Shown here piece by piece: positions 49,230 to 58,214 of a stretch of DNA of 64,000 nucleotides. The number at the start of each line of letters is the position of its first letter. Position 1 is the stretch's first letter. A model generated the notes under the pieces. It had not been told where the DNA came from and did no database searches. It saw only the letters and a list, made by a program, of their open reading frames with translations. The DNA is taken from positions 18,500-82,499 of the forward strand of contig NZ_JACVHC010000012.1 of the NCBI RefSeq assembly GCF_017976235.1, read 5' to 3'. The translations under genes were made by a program, and so were the position numbers. The stretch comes from Pseudomonas anatoliensis. GTDB lineage: Bacteria; Pseudomonadota; Gammaproteobacteria; Pseudomonadales; Pseudomonadaceae.

Positions 49230-49348
49230 GGTGAGGGGCTTTTGCTCTGACGGGATATGTCTGAAAGTCGCTGCAACACGTCCGTTGTATCTGGCGCCAA
49301 TACAATTACCCACCTACGATACGCGACAGGTTTTCAGGGAGCTTTTGA

Positions 49349-50167
49349 ATGAACAAGACATTGGTTGTAAGTGCACTGAGCGCAGCGCTGTTGCTGGCCG
49401 GTTGTCAGTCGGTCAACACCACCAGCGGCGGCGCCGTGGGTGTGGAGCGCAAGCAATACATGTTCAGCATGCTGTCCTCGCAAGAGGTCGATCAGATGTA
49501 TGCCCAGTCCTATCAGAAGACCGTAGGCGAGGCGTCGACCAAGGGTGTGCTGGACAAGACCAGCAGCGACGCAAAACGGGTTCAGGCCATTTCCAGCCGT
49601 CTGATCGCCCAGGCACCGAATTTCCGTCCGGATTCGGCGCAGTGGAAGTGGGAAGTCAATCTGATCAAGAGCGATGAACTCAACGCCAACTGCGGCCCCG
49701 GCGGCAAGATCATTTTCTACACCGGGCTGATCGACAGCCTGAAACTTACCGACGATGAAATTGCCGCAATCATCGGCCATGAAATCGCCCACGCCCTGCG
49801 CGAGCATGGTCGGGAAGCGATGTCCAAGGCCTATGGCATTGAAATGGCCAAACAGGGCGCGGGCGCACTGCTCGGTCTTGGCCAGGACAGCCTGGCGCTG
49901 GCCGACACCGTGGCCAACTACGGCATGACCTTGCCTAACAGCCGCGCCAATGAAAACGAAGCCGATCTTATCGGTCTGGAACTGGCTGCTCGCGCCGGCT
50001 TCAACCCGAATGCCGCAATCACCCTGTGGAACAAGATGAGCAAGGCATCGGAAGGCTCGCCGCCAGAGTTCATGAGCACTCACCCGGCGTCGACCAGTCG
50101 GATCGCTTCGTTGCAGGCGGCGATTCCGAAGGTGATGCCGCTGTACGAAAAAGCTCCGAAGTCCTGA
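49349..50167 (+). CDS. M48-family metallopeptidase lipoprotein
   Basis: A 272-residue periplasmic lipoprotein with lipobox LAGC at about residues 16-19. The zinc motif is GHEIAHALREH (about residues 141-151) and the third ligand Glu lies in NENEADLIGLELAARAGFN. Such proteases (LoiP/YcaL-like) take part in envelope quality control. C-terminal STHPASTSRIASL is typical. Monocistronic, followed by a palindromic repeat. Confidence 0.92.
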   Translation: MNKTLVVSALSAALLLAGCQSVNTTSGGAVGVERKQYMFSMLSSQEVDQMYAQSYQKTVGEASTKGVLDKTSSDAKRVQAISSRLIAQAPNFRPDSAQWKWEVNLIKSDELNANCGPGGKIIFYTGLIDSLKLTDDEIAAIIGHEIAHALREHGREAMSKAYGIEMAKQGAGALLGLGQDSLALADTVANYGMTLPNSRANENEADLIGLELAARAGFNPNAAITLWNKMSKASEGSPPEFMSTHPASTSRIASLQAAIPKVMPLYEKAPKS

Positions 50168-50202
50168 GACTCTCGCAGATTCTATGATTGACGGGATTTC
50201 AT

Positions 50203-50232
50203 TGTGGTGAGGGGATAAATCCCCTCACCACA
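50203..50232. repeat. Palindromic repeat, family C
   Basis: TGTGGTGAGGGG, then ATAAAT, then CCCCTCACCACA: an almost perfect palindrome in the 91-base gap between convergent genes. Related to the longer inverted repeat at 53177. Confidence 0.8.
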
Positions 50233-50258
50233 GGTCAGTGCCACATCAGTCAGGGGTG

Positions 50259-50843
50259 TTAAACCCAGCCGCTGCTTTGCATCGCCTTGTACACCGCAAC
50301 GAGCGCCAGAATCAGGAATGCCGAGGCCGCCAGGCGTCGGATCAAGGTCAGCGGCAGTTTGTCCGCGGCAAAATTACCCGCCAGTACAACCGGCACGTTG
50401 GCAATCAGCATGCCCAACGTGGTGCCGATAATCACCAGCCACAACTCCGGATATTGCGCGGCGAGCATCACCGTTGCGACCTGGGTTTTGTCGCCCATCT
50501 CGGCAAGAAAGAACGCGATAAGCGTAGTGAGGAACGGCCCGAACTTGCGCGCGGTGCTGGCTTCATCGTCATCCATTTTGTCCGGGACCAATGTCCACAG
50601 CGCAGTGGCGGCGAAGCTTGCGGCGAGAATCCAGTGCAACACGGAGTCGGAGAAGAAGCTGCCAAACCAGGCACCTACCGCACCGGCTGCTGCGTGGTTG
50701 GCCAGGGTCGCAGCGACGATGCCGGCAATGATCGGCCAGGGTTTGCGAAAGCGTGCGGCCAGAATCAGCGCGAGCAGTTGCGTCTTGTCGCCGATTTCGG
50801 CCAAGGCAACGATTGCGGTGGGAACGAGTAACGAGTCCAGCAT
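50259..50843 (-). CDS. TMEM165/GDT1-family Mn exporter
   Basis: A 194-residue membrane protein with six to seven hydrophobic segments in two halves, each with the family signature: AEIGDKTQLLAL (about residues 15-26) and AEMGDKTQVATV (about 118-129). Family members move Mn2+ or Ca2+; the Mn-sensing riboswitch upstream supports Mn2+ export. ATG 50843 has AGGA nine bases before it; the frame is open upstream but belongs to the riboswitch. Confidence 0.92.
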   Translation of the reverse strand: MLDSLLVPTAIVALAEIGDKTQLLALILAARFRKPWPIIAGIVAATLANHAAAGAVGAWFGSFFSDSVLHWILAASFAATALWTLVPDKMDDDEASTARKFGPFLTTLIAFFLAEMGDKTQVATVMLAAQYPELWLVIIGTTLGMLIANVPVVLAGNFAADKLPLTLIRRLAASAFLILALVAVYKAMQSSGWV

Positions 50844-50857
50844 CAGGATTTTCCTAA

Positions 50858-51048
50858 GGGGCGGGTCGACACGGCTATGACACGTACAGCCTTCCCGCCC
50901 CGGGTAAGGTGTGCGTGTCATAGGTCTTGTCAAACCCTGCAATCCGTCTGATGCGGACGCTTGGGTCGCATACGCCATGATCTGAGGATCAAGTATGTTG
51001 ACGTATGCCGGACGAGCTTGGTGCTCGTGGGAGACTACTCCCCTAGGA
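50858..51048 (-). promoter_or_regulatory. yybP-ykoY manganese riboswitch with expression platform
   Basis: On the minus strand the aptamer contains GGGGAGTAG, CCGGCATACGTCAACATAC and GACAAGACCTATGAC, all hallmarks of yybP-ykoY aptamers. The P1 3' strand CCTATGACAC (50914-50923 side) can instead pair exactly with GTGTCATAG at 50875-50884, a ten-base stem. In its loop GGGGCGGG (50894-50901) is complementary to CCCGCCCC (50858-50865) just before the Shine-Dalgarno AGGA. Mn2+ binding would thus switch translation of the downstream GDT1 gene. Confidence 0.88.
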
Positions 51049-51095
51049 CGGAGCGGATTCTGCCTTCGCAAATCCGATAGAGCAAGAACAAATTT

Positions 51096-52094
51096 TCAGC
51101 CGCGCTTGGCCCGGTAAATCCGGAAACCGTTCCCCTCGGCCTTGATCGCACAGACCCCGAGGTGCTCTTCAATCAGCGGCTGATACTTCAGGAAGCTATT
51201 GGCAACCAAGCGAAGTTCGCCACCGTTTTTCAGATGTTTGGCTGCTTTTCGCAGCAAGTTCTCGGTTGCGAAATAATCGGTATGGACGCCGACATGAAAC
51301 GGCGGATTGCTCAGAATCGCGCTCAGACCCATCGGTGCAGCATCGATACCGTCACCGGTCAGCACTTCAGCCTCCAGCCCGTTGGCGGCAAGGGTCAGAC
51401 GGCTGCTGGCGGCGGCAAACGCGTCGACGTCGAGCAAAGTGACCTGGTTGTGCGGGTAGCGACGTTTTACCGCAGCGCCCAACACTCCAGCGCCACAGCC
51501 GAAATCCAGCAGATGGCCGCTTGGCAGTTTGTCCAGATGATCGAGCAGCAGGGCGCTGCCGCGATCCAGTCGACCATGGCTGAACACGCCCGGCAGGCTG
51601 ATGACTTTCAGCGGACCTTCGGCCAGTGGCAATTCATAGGTTTGTGCCAGGCTTTCCAGCGACTTCATTTCAGGGGCATTGGCTACCGTGACTTGCCAGA
51701 GCTGGCAGTGCCGCGCGCTGTCGAGCTTGCGCGGCTTGCCGAACGGGTTGAGCTGCTTGGAAGCGCCTTCGATGCCGCTGCGTTTCTCCCCGACCAGAAA
51801 AACTTCGCGCCCGGCCAGACGCGCGGCCACAGCGTTGAGGATGTAGTCGGTCAAGTCCTTGGACTTGGGCAGGAACACCACGGCGCTGTCGAACTCGCGC
51901 TCTGGAATGTTCACGCCGAAATGGCTACGCCCTTCGAAGCGTGCCTCCAGGGCGTTTTGGTCGCCAGCATGCCAGCACCAGCCAAACGCGTTGGGCAGGC
52001 GCCCGAGCAAATCGTCGGCAGGCAAACCGGCCAACAACAGCGAACCCTGGAATAACTCGGGCTGACGAAGCAGTACTTCACTGCGCGGATCCAT
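51096..52094 (-). CDS. rsmC: 16S rRNA (guanine1207-N2)-methyltransferase
   Basis: A 332-residue SAM-dependent methyltransferase with two tandem methyltransferase folds; only the C-terminal one is catalytic. LLDFGCGAGVLGAAVK is SAM motif I and ILSNPPFHVGVHTDY is the NPPF active-site motif. FSHGRLDRGSALLLDHL precedes it as in RsmC. Monocistronic, starting upstream of the Mn exporter in the same direction. Confidence 0.92.
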   Translation of the reverse strand: MDPRSEVLLRQPELFQGSLLLAGLPADDLLGRLPNAFGWCWHAGDQNALEARFEGRSHFGVNIPEREFDSAVVFLPKSKDLTDYILNAVAARLAGREVFLVGEKRSGIEGASKQLNPFGKPRKLDSARHCQLWQVTVANAPEMKSLESLAQTYELPLAEGPLKVISLPGVFSHGRLDRGSALLLDHLDKLPSGHLLDFGCGAGVLGAAVKRRYPHNQVTLLDVDAFAAASSRLTLAANGLEAEVLTGDGIDAAPMGLSAILSNPPFHVGVHTDYFATENLLRKAAKHLKNGGELRLVANSFLKYQPLIEEHLGVCAIKAEGNGFRIYRAKRG

Positions 52095-52126
52095 ATCTGC
52101 TCCTCAAAAAAAAGTGCCGCAGTCTA

Positions 52127-53092
52127 TCAACTGACGACCCGCAGCGCCTTACCGCTGAAGAACGCTTCGGCGTTTTCGGTCAATTGACCGACGATGCGCT
52201 GCCGCGCCTCGCGGCTGCCCCAGGCGTTGTGTGGCGTGACGATCAGACGCGGAATGTCGGCGGCCAGCAGCGGATTGCCTTGGGTGGGCGGCTCGACACT
52301 CAGCACGTCAGTGGCGGCGCCGCCCAGATGACCGGCGCGCAAAGCATCGGCCAGTGCCTGTTCATCGATCAGCCCGCCGCGGGCGGTGTTGACCACGAAC
52401 GCGCCGGGTTTCATCGAGGCCAGTTCGCGGGCGCCGATGAAGTGGCGAGTGTGTTCGTTGAGCGGGCAGTGCAAGGTCAGGGCGTCGATCTGCGGGAGCA
52501 GTTGATCCAGCGGCAAACGATCCGCTCGGGCAGGGCGCCCCGGGATCTGCCCGAGCAATACGCGCATGCCAAACGCTTCGGCCAGTCGCGCGACGGCGCT
52601 GCCGAGTTCGCCATGACCGAGCAAGCCGAGGGTTTTGCCTTGAAGTTCGACAATCGGGTAGTCGAGCAGGCAGAACTGTTTCGCCTGTTGCCAGCGGCCT
52701 TCGCCGACGGCTTTTTGATAATCGGCCAGGCGGGTGGCGAGGTTGAGCAACAGCATGATCGTGTGTTGCGCCACCGATGGCGTGCCGTAACCCTGACAGT
52801 TGCATACCGTGATGCCGTGGGCACGAGCGGCCACCAGATCGACGTTGTTGGTGCCAGTGGCGGTGATCAGGATCAGTTTCAGGTCAGGGTTGGCGGCCAT
52901 GGCGGCGGCGTCGATCAGGATCTTGTTGCTGATCGCCACGGTGGCACCTTGCAGGCGTTCGGCAACCTGTTCAGGCAAGGTCTGAGCGAACAATTGCAAG
53001 TCGCTGAAGCAGGCGCGCAACGGGCTGAGGTCGAGATCGCCAAGATCCAGTGAAGGATGATCAAGGAATACGGCGCGGCGCGGGTTCGTCAT
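52127..53092 (-). CDS. hprA: D-2-hydroxyacid dehydrogenase (glycerate/hydroxypyruvate type)
   Basis: A 321-residue NAD(P)-dependent enzyme reducing hydroxypyruvate or related 2-oxoacids. The Rossmann motif is LGLLGHGELGSAVA; the catalytic residues fit Arg (NTARGGLID), Glu (VLSVEPP) and His (VTPHNAWGS). ATG 53092 is preceded by AAGG; a TTG one codon earlier is less likely. Substrate range cannot be told from sequence; hprA-type is the closest reading. Confidence 0.82.
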   Translation of the reverse strand: MTNPRRAVFLDHPSLDLGDLDLSPLRACFSDLQLFAQTLPEQVAERLQGATVAISNKILIDAAAMAANPDLKLILITATGTNNVDLVAARAHGITVCNCQGYGTPSVAQHTIMLLLNLATRLADYQKAVGEGRWQQAKQFCLLDYPIVELQGKTLGLLGHGELGSAVARLAEAFGMRVLLGQIPGRPARADRLPLDQLLPQIDALTLHCPLNEHTRHFIGARELASMKPGAFVVNTARGGLIDEQALADALRAGHLGGAATDVLSVEPPTQGNPLLAADIPRLIVTPHNAWGSREARQRIVGQLTENAEAFFSGKALRVVS

Positions 53093-53176
53093 CAACTGTA
53101 CCTTTTGTGCTGTGAACGGAAGGCGTAATCTGCCGAGCCTACCAGATGAAACAAATCGTTACGTAAAGGCACTACT

Positions 53177-53330
53177 CCCTGTGGCGAGGGGATTTAGCGA
53201 AACGTCGCACCGCCTCGATGGGTTGCGCAGCAGCCCCCTGACAATTCACCTCAGTGTGCCAGACACACCGCGGGCAACAGTTTTGGGGCTGCTTCGCATC
53301 CCATCGGGGATAAATCCCCTCGCCACAGGG
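53177..53330. repeat. Long inverted repeat, family C
   Basis: CCCTGTGGCGAGGGGATTTA at the left and its reverse complement at the right enclose about 110 bases. The sequence relates to the compact palindrome at 50203. It occupies most of the 284-base gap between hprA and the LysE gene; the enclosed part holds no recognised gene. Confidence 0.8.
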
Positions 53331-53376
53331 TTGAGTTCGCTTGAGAATAATTTTTAACCATTAAAAAGGAGCCCCC

Positions 53377-54006
53377 ATGTACTGGACCGAGTTCTTGACC
53401 GTTGCGCTGATCCACCTGCTGGCCGTCGCCAGCCCCGGCCCGGACTTTGCCGTGGTCGTGCGCGAGAGCGTCACCCACGGAAGACGCGCCGGCACTTGGA
53501 CGGCGCTGGGTGTGGGCACGGCGATTTTCCTGCATGTGGGCTATTCGCTGCTGGGCATCGGTTTGATCGTGTCGCAGTCGATTGTGCTGTTCAACGCACT
53601 GAAATGGGCGGCTGCGGCGTACCTGCTGTACATCGGCTTCAAGGCCTTGCGTGCACAACCGGCAAAAACCGTCACCGATGACCTGCACAAGGAAGCGGGT
53701 GAGCGAACCGCCCGTGGTGCGTTCACTTCGGGCTTCGTCACCAATGGCCTTAATCCGAAAGCCACGCTGTTCTTCCTGTCGTTGTTCACCGTGGTGATCA
53801 ACCCGCACACGCCGCTGGCGGTGCAGGCCGGTTATGGCGTTTACCTCGCCGTCGCGACCGCTTTCTGGTTCTGCCTGGTGGCCATGCTGTTCAGTCAGCA
53901 ACGCGTACGCGCCGGTTTCGCCCGCATGGGCCACTGGTTCGATCGCACCATGGGCGCGGTGCTGATCGCCCTCGGTGTGAAAATCGCGTTCACCGAAATG
54001 CATTGA
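53377..54006 (+). CDS. LysE/RhtB-family exporter
   Basis: A 209-residue inner-membrane protein with about six hydrophobic segments. LLAVASPGPDFAVVVRESVTHGRRAG is the family signature loop after helix 1, and GFVTNGLNPKATLFFLSLF the second conserved loop. The family exports amino acids or similar metabolites; the substrate is unknown. AAAAAGGAG lies seven bases before the ATG. Monocistronic. Confidence 0.9.
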   Translation: MYWTEFLTVALIHLLAVASPGPDFAVVVRESVTHGRRAGTWTALGVGTAIFLHVGYSLLGIGLIVSQSIVLFNALKWAAAAYLLYIGFKALRAQPAKTVTDDLHKEAGERTARGAFTSGFVTNGLNPKATLFFLSLFTVVINPHTPLAVQAGYGVYLAVATAFWFCLVAMLFSQQRVRAGFARMGHWFDRTMGAVLIALGVKIAFTEMH

Positions 54007-54031
54007 TCGGCTGGCCCTGGCCGACTCCCCA

Positions 54032-54115
54032 TGTAGGAGCTGCCGAAGGCTGCGATCTTTTGATCTGTTTTTGAGAGACAAGATCAAAAGATCGCAGCCT
54101 TCGGCAGCTCCTACA
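54032..54115. repeat. REPIN-type inverted repeat, family A
   Basis: TGTAGGAGCTGCCGAAGGCT and its exact reverse complement around a short loop; one of the best-preserved copies. In the 272-base gap between lysE-like and acyl-CoA ligase genes. Confidence 0.92.
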
Positions 54116-54278
54116 AAGGGCTCGTTCATGACTTTCCCCTTCCATCCTGCAAATGCTGGCGCAAAGCTAGCATTTGTACGGCTCTGCAAATCATTCCTTT
54201 GGCTGATTTGGCTGGCGTATAAGGGTTTTAGAGTACAAATCTCTACGCCAACACCGAGCCGTCAGAAAAGGGATTCTT

Positions 54279-55961
54279 ATGTTGCAGACTCGCGTCATTC
54301 CCCCAGCCGATGGGGCCTACCAGTATCCATTGCTGATCAAGCGGCTGCTGATGTCCGGTGCCCGTTACGAGAAAACCCGCGAGATCATCTACCGTGACCA
54401 GTTGCGCTACAGCTACCCGACCCTGATCGAACGCGTGGCGCGGCTGGCCAACGTGCTGACGGCTGCGGGCGTCAAGGCCGGTGACACCGTGGCGGTGATG
54501 GACTGGGACAGTCACCGTTACCTGGAATGCATGTTTGCCGTTCCGATGATCGGCGCAGTGATCCACACCATCAACGTGCGCCTGTCACCGGAACAGATCC
54601 TCTACACCATGAACCACGCCGAGGACCGCTTTGTGCTGGTCAACAGCGAGTTCGTCGGCTTGTACCAGGCGATCGCGCCGCACCTGACCACGGTCGAGAA
54701 AACCCTGCTGCTGACCGATCTGCCGGAAAAAACCGCCGAGCTGCCGAACCTGGTGGGCGAGTACGAGCAACTGCTGGCCGCCGCCAGCCCGCAGTACAAC
54801 TTTGAGGACTTCGACGAAAACTCGGTCGCCACCACGTTCTATACAACCGGTACCACCGGCAACCCGAAAGGCGTGTACTTCACCCATCGGCAACTGGTGC
54901 TGCACACCATGGGCGTGTCGACGATCATGGGCTCCATCGACAGCGTGCGCCTGCTCGGCACCAACGACGTTTATATGCCGATCACGCCGATGTTCCATGT
55001 ACACGCGTGGGGCCTGCCTTACGTGGCGACCATGCTCGGGCTCAAACAGGTTTATCCGGGGCGCTACGATCCGGAGTTTCTGGTGGAGCTGTGGCGCAAA
55101 GAGAAAGTCACGTTCTCTCATTGCGTGCCGACCATCCTGCAAATGCTGCTCAACGCCAAAAGTGCGCAGGACACCGATTTCGGCGGCTGGAAAATCGTCA
55201 TTGGCGGCAGCGCACTCAACCGCACGTTGTACGAAACCGCCAAGGCTCGCGGCATTCAACTGACCGCCGCTTATGGCATGTCCGAGACCGGGCCATTGGT
55301 GTCGTGCGCGCACCTCAACGATGAGCTGATGGCCGGCACCGAAGATGAGCGCACCACCTATCGAATCAAGGCTGGTGTGCCGGGGCCACTGGTAGAAGCC
55401 GCAATCGTTGATGCCGACGGCAACTTCCTCCCGGCCGATGGCGAAACCCAAGGCGAGCTGGTGCTGCGTGCGCCGTGGCTGACCGAAGGTTATTTCAACG
55501 AACCGCAAAAAGGCGCCGAACTGTGGGCCGGCGGCTGGCTGCACACCGGCGACGTCGCGACGCTCGACAGCATGGGCGTGATCGACATCCGTGACCGGAT
55601 CAAGGACGTGATCAAGACCGGCGGCGAATGGATTTCCTCGCTGGACCTCGAAGACCTGATCAGCCGTCACGTCGCGGTACGCGAAGTAGCAGTGGTGGGC
55701 ATCGCCGATCCGCAGTGGGGCGAGCGCCCGTTTGCCTTGCTGGTGATCCGCGAAGGGCACGAAATCGGGGCGCGCGAGCTCAAGGAACACCTCAAGCCAT
55801 TCGTGGAATTGGGGCACCTGAGCAAGTGGGCGATTCCAAGCCAGATCGCCCTTGTTACCGAAATTCCCAAGACCAGCGTCGGCAAGCTCGACAAGAAGCG
55901 CATCCGCCTCGACATCACTGAATGGCAGGCCAATAACAGCACCTTCCTCTCGACACTTTAG
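54279..55961 (+). CDS. Fatty acid-CoA ligase (AMP-forming)
   Basis: A 560-residue adenylate-forming enzyme activating a fatty acid to its CoA ester. The P-loop-like core is FYTTGTTGNPKGV; AAYGMSETGP is motif A5; WLHTGDVATLD and IRDRIKDVIKTGGEWISSLDLE are later motifs; catalytic Lys is in PKTSVGKLDKKRI. The AlkK-like form in Pseudomonas prefers medium chains (recalled, not shown here). It heads a same-direction run with DUF1302 and DUF1329 genes, consistent with uptake plus activation of a lipid-like substrate. A GC hairpin follows. Confidence 0.93.
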   Translation: MLQTRVIPPADGAYQYPLLIKRLLMSGARYEKTREIIYRDQLRYSYPTLIERVARLANVLTAAGVKAGDTVAVMDWDSHRYLECMFAVPMIGAVIHTINVRLSPEQILYTMNHAEDRFVLVNSEFVGLYQAIAPHLTTVEKTLLLTDLPEKTAELPNLVGEYEQLLAAASPQYNFEDFDENSVATTFYTTGTTGNPKGVYFTHRQLVLHTMGVSTIMGSIDSVRLLGTNDVYMPITPMFHVHAWGLPYVATMLGLKQVYPGRYDPEFLVELWRKEKVTFSHCVPTILQMLLNAKSAQDTDFGGWKIVIGGSALNRTLYETAKARGIQLTAAYGMSETGPLVSCAHLNDELMAGTEDERTTYRIKAGVPGPLVEAAIVDADGNFLPADGETQGELVLRAPWLTEGYFNEPQKGAELWAGGWLHTGDVATLDSMGVIDIRDRIKDVIKTGGEWISSLDLEDLISRHVAVREVAVVGIADPQWGERPFALLVIREGHEIGARELKEHLKPFVELGHLSKWAIPSQIALVTEIPKTSVGKLDKKRIRLDITEWQANNSTFLSTL

Positions 55962-55968
55962 TGTCTGC

Positions 55969-55992
55969 TGGCGCGCCGAAAACGGCGCGCCA
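55969..55992. terminator. GC hairpin after acyl-CoA ligase, no T-run
   Basis: TGGCGCGCC, loop GAAAAC, GGCGCGCCA: a nine-base-pair perfect stem just after the stop, but no U-tract, so it may only slow polymerase or stabilise the mRNA. Confidence 0.55.
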
Positions 55993-56297
55993 GACCCGCC
56001 AAGCAAGCGCTTGCCTTGTGAAATCGAAAATTTCAGCCATCCTTGCCATGCCGACACCTGTCGGACTGGCGAAAGGACTGTTCCAGAGTGGTCGGCAGCT
56101 GCAAATCACACTTTAGAGGGATCAAGCTCTACAACCTGCTGGCTATAGTCCACTCAAGGATTTTTAAGAACGTGGCACACGCACAAAACGGGGCGATGCA
56201 TCTTTGGAGTGACGTCGGACAGCCTTTGGCATCCGGTCCTCCAGACGTTTTTAAAAGTACTCACTGCCATAACAATAATGCACATGGAGTAGCGTCG
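55993..56297. promoter_or_regulatory. Leader region before the DUF1302 gene
   Basis: About 300 bases with no gene. It contains a small hairpin CCGACA/TGTCGG (about 56050-56063) and should hold the promoter of the DUF1302-DUF1329 pair, a likely target of the downstream MalT-like regulator. No consensus sigma-54 site was confirmed. The frame of the next gene is open through part of it, judged non-coding. Confidence 0.4.
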
Positions 56298-58187
56298 ATG
56301 ACCTCAGTAAACCAGTTCTGGCGCCGGGCGAAACTGCCTCTGGCAGTCAGTCTTGCTTCCTCGCTCGCCGGGCCTGCATTCGGCGTCAGTTTCAACGTTG
56401 GTGAAATCGAAGGTCAGTTCGATTCATCCCTGTCGATCGGCGCAAGTTGGTCTACCCAGAGCCCGAACAAGAACCTCATCGGCGTCAACAATGGCGGTCA
56501 CGGTCTGTCGCAGACTTCTGACGATGGCCACGCCAACTTCAAGAGCGGCGAAACATTTTCGAAGATCTTCAAGGGCATTCATGACCTTGAATTGAAATAT
56601 GGCGACACCGGCGTGTTCGTCCGTGGCAAGTACTGGTACGACTTCGAACTCAAGGATGAAAGCCGTCAGTTCAAGGACATCAGTGACAACAACCGCAAGG
56701 AAGGCGCCAAGTCCTCCGGTGGGCAGATCCTCGACGCCTTCGTCTACCACAACTACGCCATCGCCGATCAGCCGGGCTCGGTGCGTCTGGGCAAGCAGGT
56801 GGTGAGCTGGGGTGAAAGTACCTTCATCGGTGGCGGCATCAACTCGATCAACCCGATCGACGTGTCTGCTTTCCGCCGTCCAGGTGCCGAGATCAAGGAA
56901 GGCCTGATCCCGGTCAACATGTTCTACGTGTCTCAGAGCCTGACCGACAACCTGTCGGCCGAAGCCTTCTACCAGCTCGAATGGGACCAGACCGTTGTCG
57001 ATAACTGCGGCACTTTCTTCTCGCAGCCGGACATTGTCGCCGACGGTTGCAACGACAACCTGCGCGTGCTGAACAAGCGTTCGACTATTCCGGCCGTTGC
57101 ACTGGGGCCGTTGGCCGCCAACGGCGTCGATGTCAATCAGGAAGGCGTTCTGGTGCGCCGTGGTCCGGACCGCGATGCCCGTGACAGCGGTCAGTGGGGC
57201 GCGTCCCTGAAGTACATGTTCGAGCCTCTGGATACCGAGTTCGGCGCGTACTTCATGAACTACCACAGCCGTGCGCCGATCTTCAGCGCCACCGGTGCGC
57301 CACAGTCGGTCTATAACACCGCAGCGTCTTTGCCTGGGCCGTTCGCTGCTCTCGCACCACTGCTGGTGGCCGGCAACTCGAATTACTTTATTGAATACCC
57401 TGAGGACATTCGCCTCTACGGCCTGAGCTTCTCCACCACCCTGCCTACCGGTACGGCGTGGAGCGGTGAAATCAGCTATCGCCCGAATGCTCCAGTACAA
57501 CTGAACTCCACCGACATCCTGTTCGCCGGTGTTCGTCCGCTGGGCGGCGCACTGACCAACGCTTCTCTGCTCAATGGCGTTCCTGGTCAGGATCTGCACG
57601 GCTATGAGCGCAAGGAAATCACCCAACTGCAGACGACCTTCACGCACTTCTTCGATCAGGTCATGGGCGCCAGCCGTCTGACCCTCGTTGGTGAAGCGGG
57701 CATGACCTACGTGGGCGGTCTGGAAAGCCGTTCCGACAAGCGTTATGGCCGGGATCCGGTTTATGGTCCGGGTGAGTTGCCGGCCACTGGCGCTATCAAT
57801 ACCTGCGCCAACATTCTCAACGCCAGCACAATCAATGGTGCAGGGCCGGGTTCACCGCAGAACAACCGCAGCCGCAATTGCGACAACGACGGCTTCACCA
57901 CATCGATGTCGTGGGGCTATCGCGGTCGGGCCATCTGGGATTACAACGACGTCTTCGCCGGTGTGAACCTCAAGCCGAACGTGGCCTGGTCCCATGACGT
58001 CAGCGGCTACTCGCCTGGCCCAGGCGGCAACTTCGAGGAAGGTCGCAAAGCGGTCAGTCTGGGCGTCGATGCCGAGTACCAGAACACCTACACCGCGAGC
58101 CTGGCTTACACCAACTTCTTCGACGGCAAGTACACCACCGTGGATGACCGCGACTTCGTTGCGCTCAGCTTCGGCGTGAACTTCTAA
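56298..58187 (+). CDS. DUF1302 outer-membrane protein
   Basis: A 629-residue exported protein with signal peptide ending near AGPAFG (about residue 29). SFNVGEIEGQFDSSLSIGASW begins the barrel; strand-turn patterns run to the C-terminal FVALSFGVNF, whose terminal Phe is typical of outer-membrane barrels. DUF1302 proteins occur with DUF1329 and lipid-metabolism genes and are thought to pass hydrophobic compounds; not demonstrated here. ATG 56298 has GGAG nine bases upstream. It is 27 bases before the DUF1329 gene. Confidence 0.9.
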   Translation: MTSVNQFWRRAKLPLAVSLASSLAGPAFGVSFNVGEIEGQFDSSLSIGASWSTQSPNKNLIGVNNGGHGLSQTSDDGHANFKSGETFSKIFKGIHDLELKYGDTGVFVRGKYWYDFELKDESRQFKDISDNNRKEGAKSSGGQILDAFVYHNYAIADQPGSVRLGKQVVSWGESTFIGGGINSINPIDVSAFRRPGAEIKEGLIPVNMFYVSQSLTDNLSAEAFYQLEWDQTVVDNCGTFFSQPDIVADGCNDNLRVLNKRSTIPAVALGPLAANGVDVNQEGVLVRRGPDRDARDSGQWGASLKYMFEPLDTEFGAYFMNYHSRAPIFSATGAPQSVYNTAASLPGPFAALAPLLVAGNSNYFIEYPEDIRLYGLSFSTTLPTGTAWSGEISYRPNAPVQLNSTDILFAGVRPLGGALTNASLLNGVPGQDLHGYERKEITQLQTTFTHFFDQVMGASRLTLVGEAGMTYVGGLESRSDKRYGRDPVYGPGELPATGAINTCANILNASTINGAGPGSPQNNRSRNCDNDGFTTSMSWGYRGRAIWDYNDVFAGVNLKPNVAWSHDVSGYSPGPGGNFEEGRKAVSLGVDAEYQNTYTASLAYTNFFDGKYTTVDDRDFVALSFGVNF

Positions 58188-58214
58188 GCACTGCATTTCA
58201 GGACGAACGAATTT

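Noticed and set aside
54585..56057. Minus-strand open frame (490 codons)
   Set aside because: Antisense to the acyl-CoA ligase with its complete set of motifs.
56161..56220. Sigma-54 promoter TGGCAC before the DUF1302 gene
   Set aside because: The TGGCAC is not followed at the right spacing by a GC-containing -12 element.
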